Assembly: GCA_016185145.1 (NCBI GenBank)
Contig: JACPOB010000081.1
Span: 1 to 64,000, forward strand
DNA: 64,000 bases
Reading direction: 5' to 3'
Source of the DNA: Rhodospirillales bacterium
GTDB lineage: Bacteria > Pseudomonadota > Alphaproteobacteria > Reyranellales > Reyranellaceae
Shown here: positions 1-7,427 of the stretch, one piece after another
How positions within the stretch are numbered: position 1 is the first letter of the stretch
How the letters are laid out: the number at the start of each line of letters is the position of its first letter
The notes under the pieces: generated by a model
Told to the model about the DNA's origin: nothing
The model's database searches: none
What the model saw: only the letters and a program-made list of their open reading frames with translations
Program-made: the position numbers and the translations under genes

Positions 1-145
1 GACTCAACAACAAGATCCGTGTCCTCCAGCGACGCGCCTACGGCCTGCGCGACGAGGAATACCTTCGCCTCAAGGTTCTCACCTGCATGCTTCCCGCGTT
101 ATGATCGCCCCAGATCACCCACTCGATTCCCTGAAGACCCGGAAA
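1..145 (+). mobile_element. 3' end of an ISL3-like insertion sequence
   Basis: The window opens inside a transposase reading frame (ends at 104). Between its stop and the next gene is a short A/C-rich stretch whose reverse complement starts GGGTCTTCAGGGAATCG near position 141, which looks like an insertion-sequence terminal repeat. The other end is outside the window, so the boundary and family are inferred. Confidence 0.45.
3..104 (+). CDS. ISL3-type transposase, C-terminal fragment (runs off the window start)
   Basis: Reading frame 3 encodes LNNKIRVLQRRAYGLRDEEY and then a short tail ending in MLPAL and a stop at 102-104. The asparagine-rich start, the RRAYG core and the following EYLRLK stretch are the conserved C-terminal signature of ISL3/IS1165-type DDE transposases. 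Only about 33 residues lie in the window, so whether the full transposase is intact cannot be told. Confidence 0.7.
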   Translation, partial: LNNKIRVLQRRAYGLRDEEYLRLKVLTCMLPAL

Positions 146-151
146 TAGTTC

Positions 152-1162
152 ATGGAACGTCGATCCTTCACGAAGGGCCTTGCGGCCATTCCCCTTATGC
201 TGGCCCCGATTCTGGCCCCGATTCTGGCCAGTGCGGTCGGCCGATCCGCTCAGGCCCAGGCCAGCTGGGCGCCTGACAGGCCCATCCGCATCGTCGTTCC
301 CTTCGCGGCGGGCGGCAGCACCGATGTCACCGCGCGGCTGATGGGCAATGCGCTGGGTGAGCGGCTGGGCCAGACCGTCGTCGTGGACAATCGCGGCGGC
401 GCCGCCGGCAACATCGGCGCCGAATACGTCGCGCGGGCGGAGCCCGACGGCTACACGCTGATCATGGCGACGAGCTCGACGCACGCCACCAACGCGGCGC
501 TCTATCGGCGGCTTGCGTTCAATCCGGTCCGCGACTTCACGCCGATCTCGCAGATCGCCTTCGTTCCGAACCTGCTCGTCGTGAATCCCGAAGTGCCGGT
601 GAACAGCATCGCCGAGCTGGTGGCCTATGCGAAGGCGAGGCCGGGCCAACTGAACTACGGCTCGGGGGGCGCCGGCAGTTCCCTGCATTTGGCCGCTGCC
701 GTTTTCGCCTACCGTGCCGGCATCGACATGGTGCACGTGCCCTATCGCGGCGGCGCACCGGTCGCGGCCGACCTCGTTTCCGGCAAGCTGCAGGTGAGCT
801 TCAGCCCGCTGGTCGAGGTGCTCCAGCAGGTGAGGGCGGGCAAGCTGCGCGCGCTCGGCGTCACCACCGCGCGGCGCTCGGCGCTGCTCCCGGACATACC
901 GGCCATCTCGGAAGTGATCCCGGGCTACGAGGTGGCGCTATGGAACGGCATCATGGGCCCGGCGGGACTGCCGGCGCCGGTGGCGGCGCGCCTCGCCTCG
1001 GAGATGGTCGCCATCGTCGGCAGCCAGGAAATGCGGTCGCGTCTTGGCGAGCAGGGCTCGGATCCCGTGGGCAGCACACCCCAGGAATTCGCCGCTTTCG
1101 TCGCCGCCGAGCAGCCGAAATGGGCGGAGCTGGTGCGTATTTCAGGCGCCACCGTCGACTGA
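152..1162 (+). CDS. Bug/TctC family periplasmic substrate-binding protein
   Basis: A 336-residue extracytoplasmic binding protein of the Bug (tripartite tricarboxylate receptor) family. The N-terminus RRSFTK followed by a long hydrophobic stretch is a probable Tat signal peptide, ending near AQA about residue 36. The mature part begins with the Bug strand RIVVPFAAGGSTD and keeps the VDNRGGAAGNIG and VHVPYRGGAP blocks that line the carboxylate pocket. No TctA or TctB membrane genes lie nearby, as is usual for these often orphan receptors. An IS end sits about 10 bases upstream, so its native promoter may have been separated. Substrate unknown. Confidence 0.9.
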   Translation: MERRSFTKGLAAIPLMLAPILAPILASAVGRSAQAQASWAPDRPIRIVVPFAAGGSTDVTARLMGNALGERLGQTVVVDNRGGAAGNIGAEYVARAEPDGYTLIMATSSTHATNAALYRRLAFNPVRDFTPISQIAFVPNLLVVNPEVPVNSIAELVAYAKARPGQLNYGSGGAGSSLHLAAAVFAYRAGIDMVHVPYRGGAPVAADLVSGKLQVSFSPLVEVLQQVRAGKLRALGVTTARRSALLPDIPAISEVIPGYEVALWNGIMGPAGLPAPVAARLASEMVAIVGSQEMRSRLGEQGSDPVGSTPQEFAAFVAAEQPKWAELVRISGATVD

Positions 1163-1168
1163 CGCCGC

Positions 1169-1930
1169 TCAGATCCCGAAACCACCGGCTATATTTATGG
1201 TCTCGCCGTTGATGTAGCCCGCAGAAGGTCCGGCGAGGAAGCAGACGGTCTCTGCCACCTCTTCGAGGGTTGCGATGCGACGGATCGGATGCATGTCCAG
1301 GATGGCCTCGCGGTTCGGAAGCTCACCGGCGACCTCCGCGGCCATGTCCGTGGGCATGATGCCCGGCTGTACGACGTTCACGGTGATGTTGCGCGGGCCG
1401 AGGTCGCGCGCGATGCCCTTGGCGTATTCGGCGAGCGCCCACTTCGTTCCGGCATAGTCGGCGACCCCGGGGAAGGGGACGTAGGAGCCGAGGAGGGAGC
1501 CGATGAAGATGATCCGACCGCCGTTGCTCAGCCGGGGCGCCGCCGCACGCGTGTTGGCGATCGTGCCCATGACATTGACCTGCCACTGGCGATTGTATCT
1601 GTCGCCATCAAGCGCGGGATCGTCCACGAGCTGACCCTGGATCGCGATGCCGGCATTGTTCACGAGGATGTCGAGCTTGCCGAATTCGGCGATCACCGAA
1701 CCGATCAGAGGCCTGGCGGATGACAGGTCGGCCTGATCGCTCTTGATCGCGATTGCGCGAGAACCCTTCGCCTTCAGCTTCGCCACGACGGCCTCCGCCT
1801 TGTCGGCCGAGGCGGCGTAGCTGATGGCGACGTCCGCTCCGCGCTCGGCGAACGCGTCCGCCGTCGCGGCGCCAAGGCCACGCGAGCCGCCGGTGATCAG
1901 CACGACCTTGCCCTTCAGGATGTTCGACAT
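1169..1930 (-). CDS. SDR family oxidoreductase
   Basis: A 253-residue classical short-chain dehydrogenase/reductase. It shows the cofactor loop TGGSRGLG near residue 12, NNAG near residue 90, a catalytic serine in IGS and the YAGTK (YxxxK) active site. The ATG at 1930 was chosen because the protein then begins directly with the Rossmann strand (SNILKGKVVLITGG). It is divergent from the TetR gene at 2044, and a palindrome lies between them, so the TetR protein probably controls it. It is convergent with the Bug gene with a 6-base gap. Substrate unknown. Confidence 0.92.
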   Translation of the reverse strand: MSNILKGKVVLITGGSRGLGAATADAFAERGADVAISYAASADKAEAVVAKLKAKGSRAIAIKSDQADLSSARPLIGSVIAEFGKLDILVNNAGIAIQGQLVDDPALDGDRYNRQWQVNVMGTIANTRAAAPRLSNGGRIIFIGSLLGSYVPFPGVADYAGTKWALAEYAKGIARDLGPRNITVNVVQPGIMPTDMAAEVAGELPNREAILDMHPIRRIATLEEVAETVCFLAGPSAGYINGETINIAGGFGI

Positions 1931-1954
1931 GACGGTTCCTTCAATTGTGTAATG

Positions 1955-1971
1955 ATCGTTATGATAACGAT
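1955..1971. promoter_or_regulatory. Probable TetR operator (17-bp palindrome)
   Basis: ATCGTTATGATAACGAT is a perfect 17-bp palindrome around a central G, in the divergent interval between the SDR and TetR genes. A degenerate copy (TAATGGCCGTTATGG at 2010-2024, just before the TetR start) shares the TAATGnnCGTTATG core. Two related sites between divergent genes fit TetR autoregulation and control of the SDR gene. Confidence 0.6.
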
Positions 1972-2043
1972 TGGTATGAAACATGGACCGGGACTGTCAA
2001 GCGGTTTAGTAATGGCCGTTATGGAAAAAGCCGGATCCACCTG

Positions 2044-2676
2044 ATGGGCCGCCATCGCGAATTTTCCGTGGAGGCGGCCCTCGACGCCGCGCTGTGTGTC
2101 TTCTGGCGCAAGGGCTACGAGGGCACTTCCTATGCCGACCTGACGGAGGCGACTGGCGTCGAGAGGCCCGCCCTCTATTCCGCATTCGGCAACAAGGAAG
2201 CGCTCTTCCGCCGAGCCCTGGCTCGCTATCACGAGCGATACCTGGGCTACCTTCCGGAGGCGCTTCAGCTGCCCACGGCGCGCCAGGTTGCGGCCCATTT
2301 CCTGCGTGGTGCGGTCGAGCTCAACACGCGCTATCCCGACCGCACGGGCTGCTTCGGCATCAACGGTGTCCTGGCGGGCTCGGACGACGCCGAACCCATC
2401 CGCCAGGCGCTGATCGAATATCGCGCCACCGGCGAAGCGCTGCTCCGCGAGCGGTTCGAGAGGGCAAAGGCGGAGGGTGATCTTCCGGAGACGGCCGACG
2501 GCGCAACCCTGGCCGCGTACGTCATGGCGGTGACGCACGGCCTCGCCGTGCAGGCAAAAGCCGGTTTCCCTCGTGAAGTCCTCCAGGCGGTGGCCGAGCA
2601 AGCCTTGGCTGGCTGGCCCGAGACGGCCCGCTCACGTCGGGCAGCGAGAACAGCTCGGGCCAAGAGCTCGACGTGA
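2044..2676 (+). CDS. TetR/AcrR family transcriptional regulator
   Basis: A 210-residue regulator with an N-terminal helix-turn-helix (about residues 8-55, including GYEGTSYADLTEATGVERPA followed by LYSAFGNKEALF, the standard TetR recognition block) and a helical ligand-binding C-terminus. The ATG at 2044 is preferred over an upstream in-frame start at 1945, because that one would overlap the operator and add unrelated residues. The last residues are Arg/Ala/Lys-rich. Its stop overlaps the GTG of the next gene (GTGA). Ligand unknown; likely controls the divergent SDR gene. Confidence 0.9.
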   Translation: MGRHREFSVEAALDAALCVFWRKGYEGTSYADLTEATGVERPALYSAFGNKEALFRRALARYHERYLGYLPEALQLPTARQVAAHFLRGAVELNTRYPDRTGCFGINGVLAGSDDAEPIRQALIEYRATGEALLRERFERAKAEGDLPETADGATLAAYVMAVTHGLAVQAKAGFPREVLQAVAEQALAGWPETARSRRAARTARAKSST

Positions 2677-3230
2677 GGATCTACACACCAGCGCCGCTCG
2701 AGGGCGCTGAATGGCTGACCCTGCGGGACTCCGATCCGGACCAGTGGGAAACGCTCTCCGTACTGTCCGGACCCGCCGGGTCCGCATGGCAAGCGCCGCA
2801 GATGTCTTTCATTCGCCAGCAGGAGGACGGAACGCCACGGCAGTATTCCGATTGTCCGTGGTGTCTTCACACGGTGCTCATCGTCCGGGACAGGGCGTTG
2901 ACCTCGTTGCGGCCCGTGCTCGAGAGGTACGGAGAGGTGCTGCCCCTGCGATGCGACGAGCCGGTCTGGCTCTTCAATGCCACGATCATCCTCGATGCCC
3001 TGGATGAGGAACGCTCGGGGATTGTGCGGTTTGACGACGGCGGCCTGCTGGCGATCGAGCGCCATGTGTTCAGGGCGGACGTCATCGGGAATAGCGAGAT
3101 CTTCAAGCTGCCGAGCAGGGCGTCCAGCATCTACCTGCAGGAGACGGTGGTGCGTCGTATCGGCGAGCTCGGTCTTGTGGGCCTGGCGTTCGATCTGGTC
3201 TGGACCGATGAGGGGCCATCCCCATCATGA
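2673..3230 (+). CDS. Imm11 (DUF1629)-like protein
   Basis: A 185-residue protein starting at a GTG that overlaps the TetR stop by four bases, so probably co-translated with it. No signal peptide or membrane segment. The C-terminal half (VLIVRDRALTSLRPVLE, then FNATIILDALDEERSGIVRF, then IFKLPSRASSIYLQETVVRR) has the layout of the Imm11/DUF1629 fold, found in immunity proteins of polymorphic toxin systems and in many stand-alone genes. No toxin gene is near, so an immunity role is not supported here. Family assignment rests on motif memory. Confidence 0.55.
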   Translation: MRIYTPAPLEGAEWLTLRDSDPDQWETLSVLSGPAGSAWQAPQMSFIRQQEDGTPRQYSDCPWCLHTVLIVRDRALTSLRPVLERYGEVLPLRCDEPVWLFNATIILDALDEERSGIVRFDDGGLLAIERHVFRADVIGNSEIFKLPSRASSIYLQETVVRRIGELGLVGLAFDLVWTDEGPSPS

Positions 3231-3282
3231 TCTTCCGGACCGCGCGCGCTCACGAGCGCGGGGACGCGCGCCGTCCGGAAGA
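3231..3282. repeat. Short palindromic repeat (TCTTCCGGAC family)
   Basis: An inverted repeat whose arms begin TCTTCCGGAC and end GTCCGGAAGA, with a GC-rich middle (GAGCGCG). It directly follows the Imm11-like gene and may also act as its terminator. The same outer arms bound the longer element at 55369-55496. Confidence 0.7.
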
Positions 3283-3330
3283 ATCCCGAAACCTGCTTGC
3301 CTCCCGTATAGCCGTGGCCGACAAGAAGTC

Positions 3331-4332
3331 ATGACCGCACACGCCCCCGCCATGACGCCCATTTCCCGCCGTGGCCTTCTGACCACCACTGTCGCCACCG
3401 CCGCCAGCCTCTCCTGGCCGTCGGCCCGAGCGCAGGGTTCCTACCCATCGCAGCCCGTCCGCGTCGTGGTGCCGTACGCACCCGGCGGCGGCTCCGATTT
3501 CACCGGTCGCCTGATCGCGCAGAAACTCCAGGAGACGGCGGGCTTCACCGTGATCGTCGACAATCGGGCCGGCGCGGCGGGCATGCTCGGCACGGAAATC
3601 GTCGCGCGCGCGCCGGCCGACGGCTACACGCTGCTCTATGCCGACGTCGCCCACGGCATCAATCCGGCGGTGTACCCCAAGGCAAAGTACGATCCGGTCA
3701 AGAGCTTCGCGCCGATCACCCTTGTCGGCGCGGCGCCGCAGGTGCTGGTGGCCCATCCTTCCTTTCCGGCCAATTCGTTGAAGGAGCTGCTCGCGATGCC
3801 GCGTGAGCAGATGAAGGCGATCGCCGTCGGAACGCCGGGCCAGGGCAGCGGTCCGCATCTCACCTACGAATTGCTGCGCGCCCGGATCGGCCTGGAGCTC
3901 GTCCATGTGCCTTACAAGGGCGGCGGGCCCGCGCTCAACGACGCGATCAATGGCCAGGTTCCGCTGGTGATGAATGCGATGCCGCCGGTCATGCCGCACC
4001 TGCAGTCGGGCAAGCTGAAGGCGCTGGCGATCGCGACGCCTGAGCGTCATCCGCGTATGCCCGACGTGCAGACCTACGCCGAAAGCGCGCCCGGCGTCGT
4101 CGTCTACAACTGGTACGGCTTTCTCGCGCCGGCGGGCACACCGGCCGAGGTGACGAACCGGCTGGCCGGGCACATCGCCCGCATCCTTGCCCTGCCGGAC
4201 GTGAAGGAAAAGTTCGACGGCGCCTTCCTCGATGCCATGCCGCAGGGCAGCGCCGAGATGGCACGCTTTCTCGACGAGGAAGTCCGCCAGTGGAAAGCCG
4301 TCGCGGTCCAGACCGGCATCTCGCTGGATTGA
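3331..4332 (+). CDS. Bug/TctC family periplasmic substrate-binding protein
   Basis: A 333-residue Bug-family receptor. Its N-terminus has a Tat-like SRRGLLTTT motif (residues 12-20) and a hydrophobic segment ending at ARAQ. The mature start RVVVPYAPGGGSDFTGRL matches the Bug signature, followed by VDNRAGAAGMLG and VHVPYKGGGPA. Either the ATG at 3331 or at 3352 could be used; both keep the signal. As with the gene at 152 no TctA/TctB partners are nearby. It is convergent with the LysR gene at 4413. Ligand unknown, probably a carboxylate. Confidence 0.9.
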   Translation: MTAHAPAMTPISRRGLLTTTVATAASLSWPSARAQGSYPSQPVRVVVPYAPGGGSDFTGRLIAQKLQETAGFTVIVDNRAGAAGMLGTEIVARAPADGYTLLYADVAHGINPAVYPKAKYDPVKSFAPITLVGAAPQVLVAHPSFPANSLKELLAMPREQMKAIAVGTPGQGSGPHLTYELLRARIGLELVHVPYKGGGPALNDAINGQVPLVMNAMPPVMPHLQSGKLKALAIATPERHPRMPDVQTYAESAPGVVVYNWYGFLAPAGTPAEVTNRLAGHIARILALPDVKEKFDGAFLDAMPQGSAEMARFLDEEVRQWKAVAVQTGISLD

Positions 4333-4412
4333 GGTGCGCGCCGGCGCGACTGGCGATGGCGTCGATGCGGGCGGCGGCGAGGCCGCGCGACAAATGACAG
4401 CGACGGCAACCT

Positions 4413-5342
4413 TCAAATCCGCCGTTTCGCAGTCCTCGCCCCCCTCTTCACGTGATCGATGAAGGCGCGCAGTTTCGGCATCATTTGATGCCGGCTGGGA
4501 TAGTAGAGGAACACGCCGGGCGCCATCGGCGCGAACGGCTTCAGCACGGGCACGAGCTTTTTCGCTTTCACCAGGCTGGCGGCGATCGGCTCGGGCACTT
4601 GGGCAAGCCCCATGCCTTCCACGGCGGCGCCTAGCAGGGTCGGGAAGTCGTGAGCGATCAGCGGGCCCGCGACGATCGCCTCGATCGGCTTGTTGCCGTC
4701 GACGAACGACCAGGGTCCGATCGAGCCGTTGGAGCGGCGAATGCGCAGGCAGGCATGGCGGCGCAGATCGTCGATGCGCTCGGGCCGTCCGCGCCGGCGC
4801 AGATACGCGGGGCTGCCGACGACCACGAACGGGAAGGGCGGCGTCAGCCGCACGGCGATCATGTCGGCGGCGATGAACTGGCCCATCCGGACGCCGGCAT
4901 CGAAGCCGCCGGCCGCGAGGTCGACCAGTTCCCCGCTGGCGGCGATCTCCACCTCGACCTCGGGAAAGGCCCGGGAAAAGGAGGCGATCAGGGGTTCCAG
5001 CAGGATCGGCACCACCGCCCGCGGCACCGTGAGGCGCAACACGCCGGACGGCCGCCGCCCGAGATCGCGCACGACCTCGCCGGCGGCGACCAGCTCCTCG
5101 AAGGCGGGCCTGGCGCGCGACAGGAACCGCTCGCCGGCTTCGGTCAGGCCGACACTGCGCGTCGTGCGGATGAAGAGCGCCGCGCCGACGCGCGCCTCGA
5201 GCGTGCGCACCGCCTGGCTGATCGCCGACGGCGTGACGCCGAGATCGGCGGCGGCTTTGCGGAAGCTGCGATTCCTGGCGACGCTCAGGAACGCCTCCAC
5301 GCCGTCGAGCGCGCCCTGCCGGACTGTGAAGTTCTGCTTCAT
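4413..5342 (-). CDS. LysR family transcriptional regulator
   Basis: A 309-residue LysR-type regulator. The winged helix-turn-helix covers about residues 12-70 (FLSVARNRSFRKAAADLGVT, SAISQAVRTLEARVG), followed by the periplasmic-binding-like effector domain (SGVLRLTVPRAVVPILLEPL). It is divergent from the membrane protein gene at 5430. The 87-base gap holds the palindrome GCGACTGGTCGC (5360-5371), a reasonable LysR-site core, so it likely controls that gene and itself. The C-terminal tail is basic. Confidence 0.92.
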   Translation of the reverse strand: MKQNFTVRQGALDGVEAFLSVARNRSFRKAAADLGVTPSAISQAVRTLEARVGAALFIRTTRSVGLTEAGERFLSRARPAFEELVAAGEVVRDLGRRPSGVLRLTVPRAVVPILLEPLIASFSRAFPEVEVEIAASGELVDLAAGGFDAGVRMGQFIAADMIAVRLTPPFPFVVVGSPAYLRRRGRPERIDDLRRHACLRIRRSNGSIGPWSFVDGNKPIEAIVAGPLIAHDFPTLLGAAVEGMGLAQVPEPIAASLVKAKKLVPVLKPFAPMAPGVFLYYPSRHQMMPKLRAFIDHVKRGARTAKRRI

Positions 5343-5359
5343 GTCTCGTCGACGTTATC

Positions 5360-5371
5360 GCGACTGGTCGC
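5360..5371. promoter_or_regulatory. Possible LysR-type operator
   Basis: GCGACTGGTCGC is a perfect inverted repeat (5-bp arms, 2-bp spacer) in the short divergent interval between the LysR gene and the membrane protein gene. Short GC-rich palindromes also arise by chance in this DNA. Confidence 0.35.
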
Positions 5372-5429
5372 CCGCCGGAATGCGGTCCCATATCGAGGCC
5401 ACGTCTATCGCGCATGACAGGAAGCTGAA

Positions 5430-5936
5430 ATGTCGACGGAACCGGTCTTCCAGATACAGCTCGTGCTGGGCTATGTGGCGTGGCTGCTCTGCTTCGGCGC
5501 GTACATCCTGCCCTGGCTCAGGTCGATGGACAGGGTCGAGGCGCACCGCGCCATCGCGACCCTGCACAGCTTCCGCTTCTTCGGGCTCGTCTTCATCGTA
5601 CCGGGAGTCGTCGGCCCCGACCTGCCCGCCAGCTTCGCCCCCTTCGCCGCCTATGGCGACCTCGCGACCGGGCTGCTTGCCATGCTGGCGCTGCTGACGA
5701 TCAGGGTACGTCCAGCCTTCTGGCTGTTCGTCGTTGCCTTCAACCTCGTGGGGACGGCCGACCTCGTCCTCAACTACGCCCACGCCATCCAGGCCGGCCT
5801 GCCGGCGCGGGCAGGGGAGCTGGGCGCCACCTACGCGATCCCGATCCTCTACGTGCCCCTGCTGATGATCGCGCACGTCGCGGCTTTCTATCTGCTGATG
5901 CGTCCGGAGCCCAAGAGGGTGCAGGCTCCCGCATAG
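5430..5936 (+). CDS. Multi-pass membrane protein of unknown function
   Basis: A 168-residue hydrophobic protein with about five predicted membrane segments (roughly residues 7-31, 44-66, 72-92, 95-118 and 128-157) and a short basic, cytosolic-looking C-terminus. No catalytic or transport motif is recognisable. Its place opposite the LysR gene suggests that regulator controls it. The first dispersed element begins directly after its stop codon. Confidence 0.75.
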   Translation: MSTEPVFQIQLVLGYVAWLLCFGAYILPWLRSMDRVEAHRAIATLHSFRFFGLVFIVPGVVGPDLPASFAPFAAYGDLATGLLAMLALLTIRVRPAFWLFVVAFNLVGTADLVLNYAHAIQAGLPARAGELGATYAIPILYVPLLMIAHVAAFYLLMRPEPKRVQAPA

Positions 5937-6170
5937 AAGTGCCTGCGTTGAAAGCAGTGCTGGCACTTGGGCTCGGCGGCACAAGGATAGCGTGATCGTC
6001 GGCTCGACTCGCCATTTTGTGGCCCTCTACGGTGCGAAAGAATTCGTGAAAACGAAACCGGCGGATCACGACGGCAGTGCTTGACATTGATGTACTTTAG
6101 TTATATTATCGACGCGTTGCGTTGCTTCCCCGCGTTGTCGCTCTTTGCATCGTTTATCCGAAACCAAGCC
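5937..6170 (+). repeat. Dispersed element, copy A (contains promoter-like sequence)
   Basis: About 234 bases matching, base for base at most positions, the reverse strand of 51900-52130. Shared blocks include ACAAGGA.AGCGTGATCG, the GAAAACGAAAC block, ACTTTAGTTATA and TGCATCGTT.ATCCGA. Frames are not preserved between copies, so it is not an obvious gene. The following 6171-6529 has no convincing gene; it holds a hairpin (CCCCTCCGG/CCGGAGGGG, 6197-6224) and AT-rich patches. Confidence 0.7.
6081..6111 (+). promoter_or_regulatory. Sigma70-like promoter in the dispersed element
   Basis: TTGACA at 6081-6086 is followed after about 15-17 bases by TATATT/TTATAT inside ACTTTAGTTATATTATCG. This is one of the most consensus-like promoters in the window and is conserved in the second copy of the element (51988 on the minus strand). 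No gene starts soon after it, so a non-coding transcript or a relic is possible. Confidence 0.5.
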
Positions 6171-6529
6171 AGGGCGTGGCCGCCACCCGCGCCCATCCCC
6201 TCCGGCTGCCTGCCTCCGGAGGGGACGGGCTCCGGCTCTTCGACATCGAGATTCCAACATCTAAATTATCTTAAATATCGAAATTCGACCGGCAGCCTGA
6301 ACAGGAGGATCGAGAAAACCGGTTGCGGAAATTGCGCTAATTGCGGGCCTCGACGACCGCTCAACTAATGGGGTGCCGAGCCGCTACCCGGCACTACGCT
6401 CTCTGTCGGAAACGCCGGAAACGCCGCAAACCTCGACCCATCCCTGACGGCAGTGCATGCATCGGCCGTGGGCTGGCGGTAAGCCGCCGTTTCCCTTTTG
6501 GCTACCGCTCCGCCAGGCTATGAACGCAC

Positions 6530-6961
6530 GTGCCCTGGACAGATCAGCGCCCGATCAATCTGCGCATCGTCGTTGAGCGGCCGGTCGCCGGCGTGCTCCA
6601 TAGCCTTCAGGCAAAGGACGAATCGCCGCTCGATCCGAAAAGTTCGCGCAAGGGCGAGCCGCTCGTCTTCGATTTTCAGGTCCGCGTCGGCGCGGGTCCC
6701 AAGTTCTTCGGCGACCAGGTGCGCCGCGAGGGTCCGCTGCGGCGCTTCGTGTATATATGTGTTGGCCAGTATGCCGGCGACGCTTCCTCACCCTGGTCTC
6801 GCCGGATGAAGATCGACATCCACGACATCGGGAATGACCTGCTGGATCGTGCAGCCGACGGCGGTGGCGTCATCGAAACGACAGTCAGCGGCACCGACAA
6901 GGACGGCACTCCCGCGTGCGCCACTGTACGGCCAACACGGCGGCGCATCGTCGAGCGCTGA
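6530..6961 (+). CDS. DUF5990 family protein
   Basis: A 143-residue protein starting at GTG 6530. It begins DQRPINLRIVVERPVAGVLH and has FVYICVGQYAGDASSPWSRR in its second half, ending with a GTDKDGTPACATVRP block; these are the hallmark segments of DUF5990, a small soluble family of unknown role. The nearby ATG at 6520 is in another frame. No clear operon partner. Family recognition is good; function cannot be stated. Confidence 0.75.
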   Translation: MPWTDQRPINLRIVVERPVAGVLHSLQAKDESPLDPKSSRKGEPLVFDFQVRVGAGPKFFGDQVRREGPLRRFVYICVGQYAGDASSPWSRRMKIDIHDIGNDLLDRAADGGGVIETTVSGTDKDGTPACATVRPTRRRIVER

Positions 6962-7126
6962 GGCCGGATCTCGTCGATCGAAGCAGTCGTCACTGCTTCC
7001 TGCTGCTACCAAAGAGGCGCTGTGGTACGCTTATCGAGGCGTGAAAGGAACCGCGGCTACCGTCTTTCCGGGTTCATTCATCGCGGCCTGCTACCAGTTG
7101 CCCGATAACCATCGGCGGAGGGTGTC

Positions 7127-7417
7127 ATGTACGCCGCAATTCGTCAGGCGAAGGCAAAGGCCGGTATGGCCGACCAGCTTGCCAGCCGGATCAAGGACGT
7201 AATTCCGATCATCAGTAGCGTCCAGGGTTTCATGGGATACTACGTGATCTACGCATCGGACGACACGGTGACTGCGATCAGCGTCTTCAACAACGTCGCC
7301 AGCGCCGACGAATCGAACAGGCTGGCGCTGGCTTGGATAGAGGAGAATCTTGGACCGCTGCTCGTCGGGCCTGCCACCGCGACGGCCGGACCGGTTATCG
7401 TCCATTCCTTGCCCTAG
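7127..7417 (+). CDS. Small ABM-like (dimeric alpha-beta barrel) protein
   Basis: A 96-residue protein with the beta-alpha-beta pattern of the antibiotic-biosynthesis-monooxygenase/dimeric alpha-beta barrel fold: an N-terminal strand (MYAAIRQAKAKAG), helix (ADQLASRIKDVIPIISSV), the GFMGYYVIYA strand and a VTAISVFNN strand. The start has GGCGGAGGGTGTC just upstream. Such proteins can be cofactor-free oxygenases, but no catalytic residues can be assigned. It is convergent with the aldolase gene. Confidence 0.7.
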   Translation: MYAAIRQAKAKAGMADQLASRIKDVIPIISSVQGFMGYYVIYASDDTVTAISVFNNVASADESNRLALAWIEENLGPLLVGPATATAGPVIVHSLP

Positions 7418-7427
7418 TCTTACTGCG

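Noticed and set aside
3250-5415. A 721-residue minus-strand frame
   Set aside because: Shadow of the Bug receptor and LysR genes; no domain signature, composition dominated by Arg, Pro and Ala.
6171-6529. Several small frames (for example at 6341 and 6498)
   Set aside because: No ribosome sites, no motifs, and they overlap the dispersed element's possible extension.
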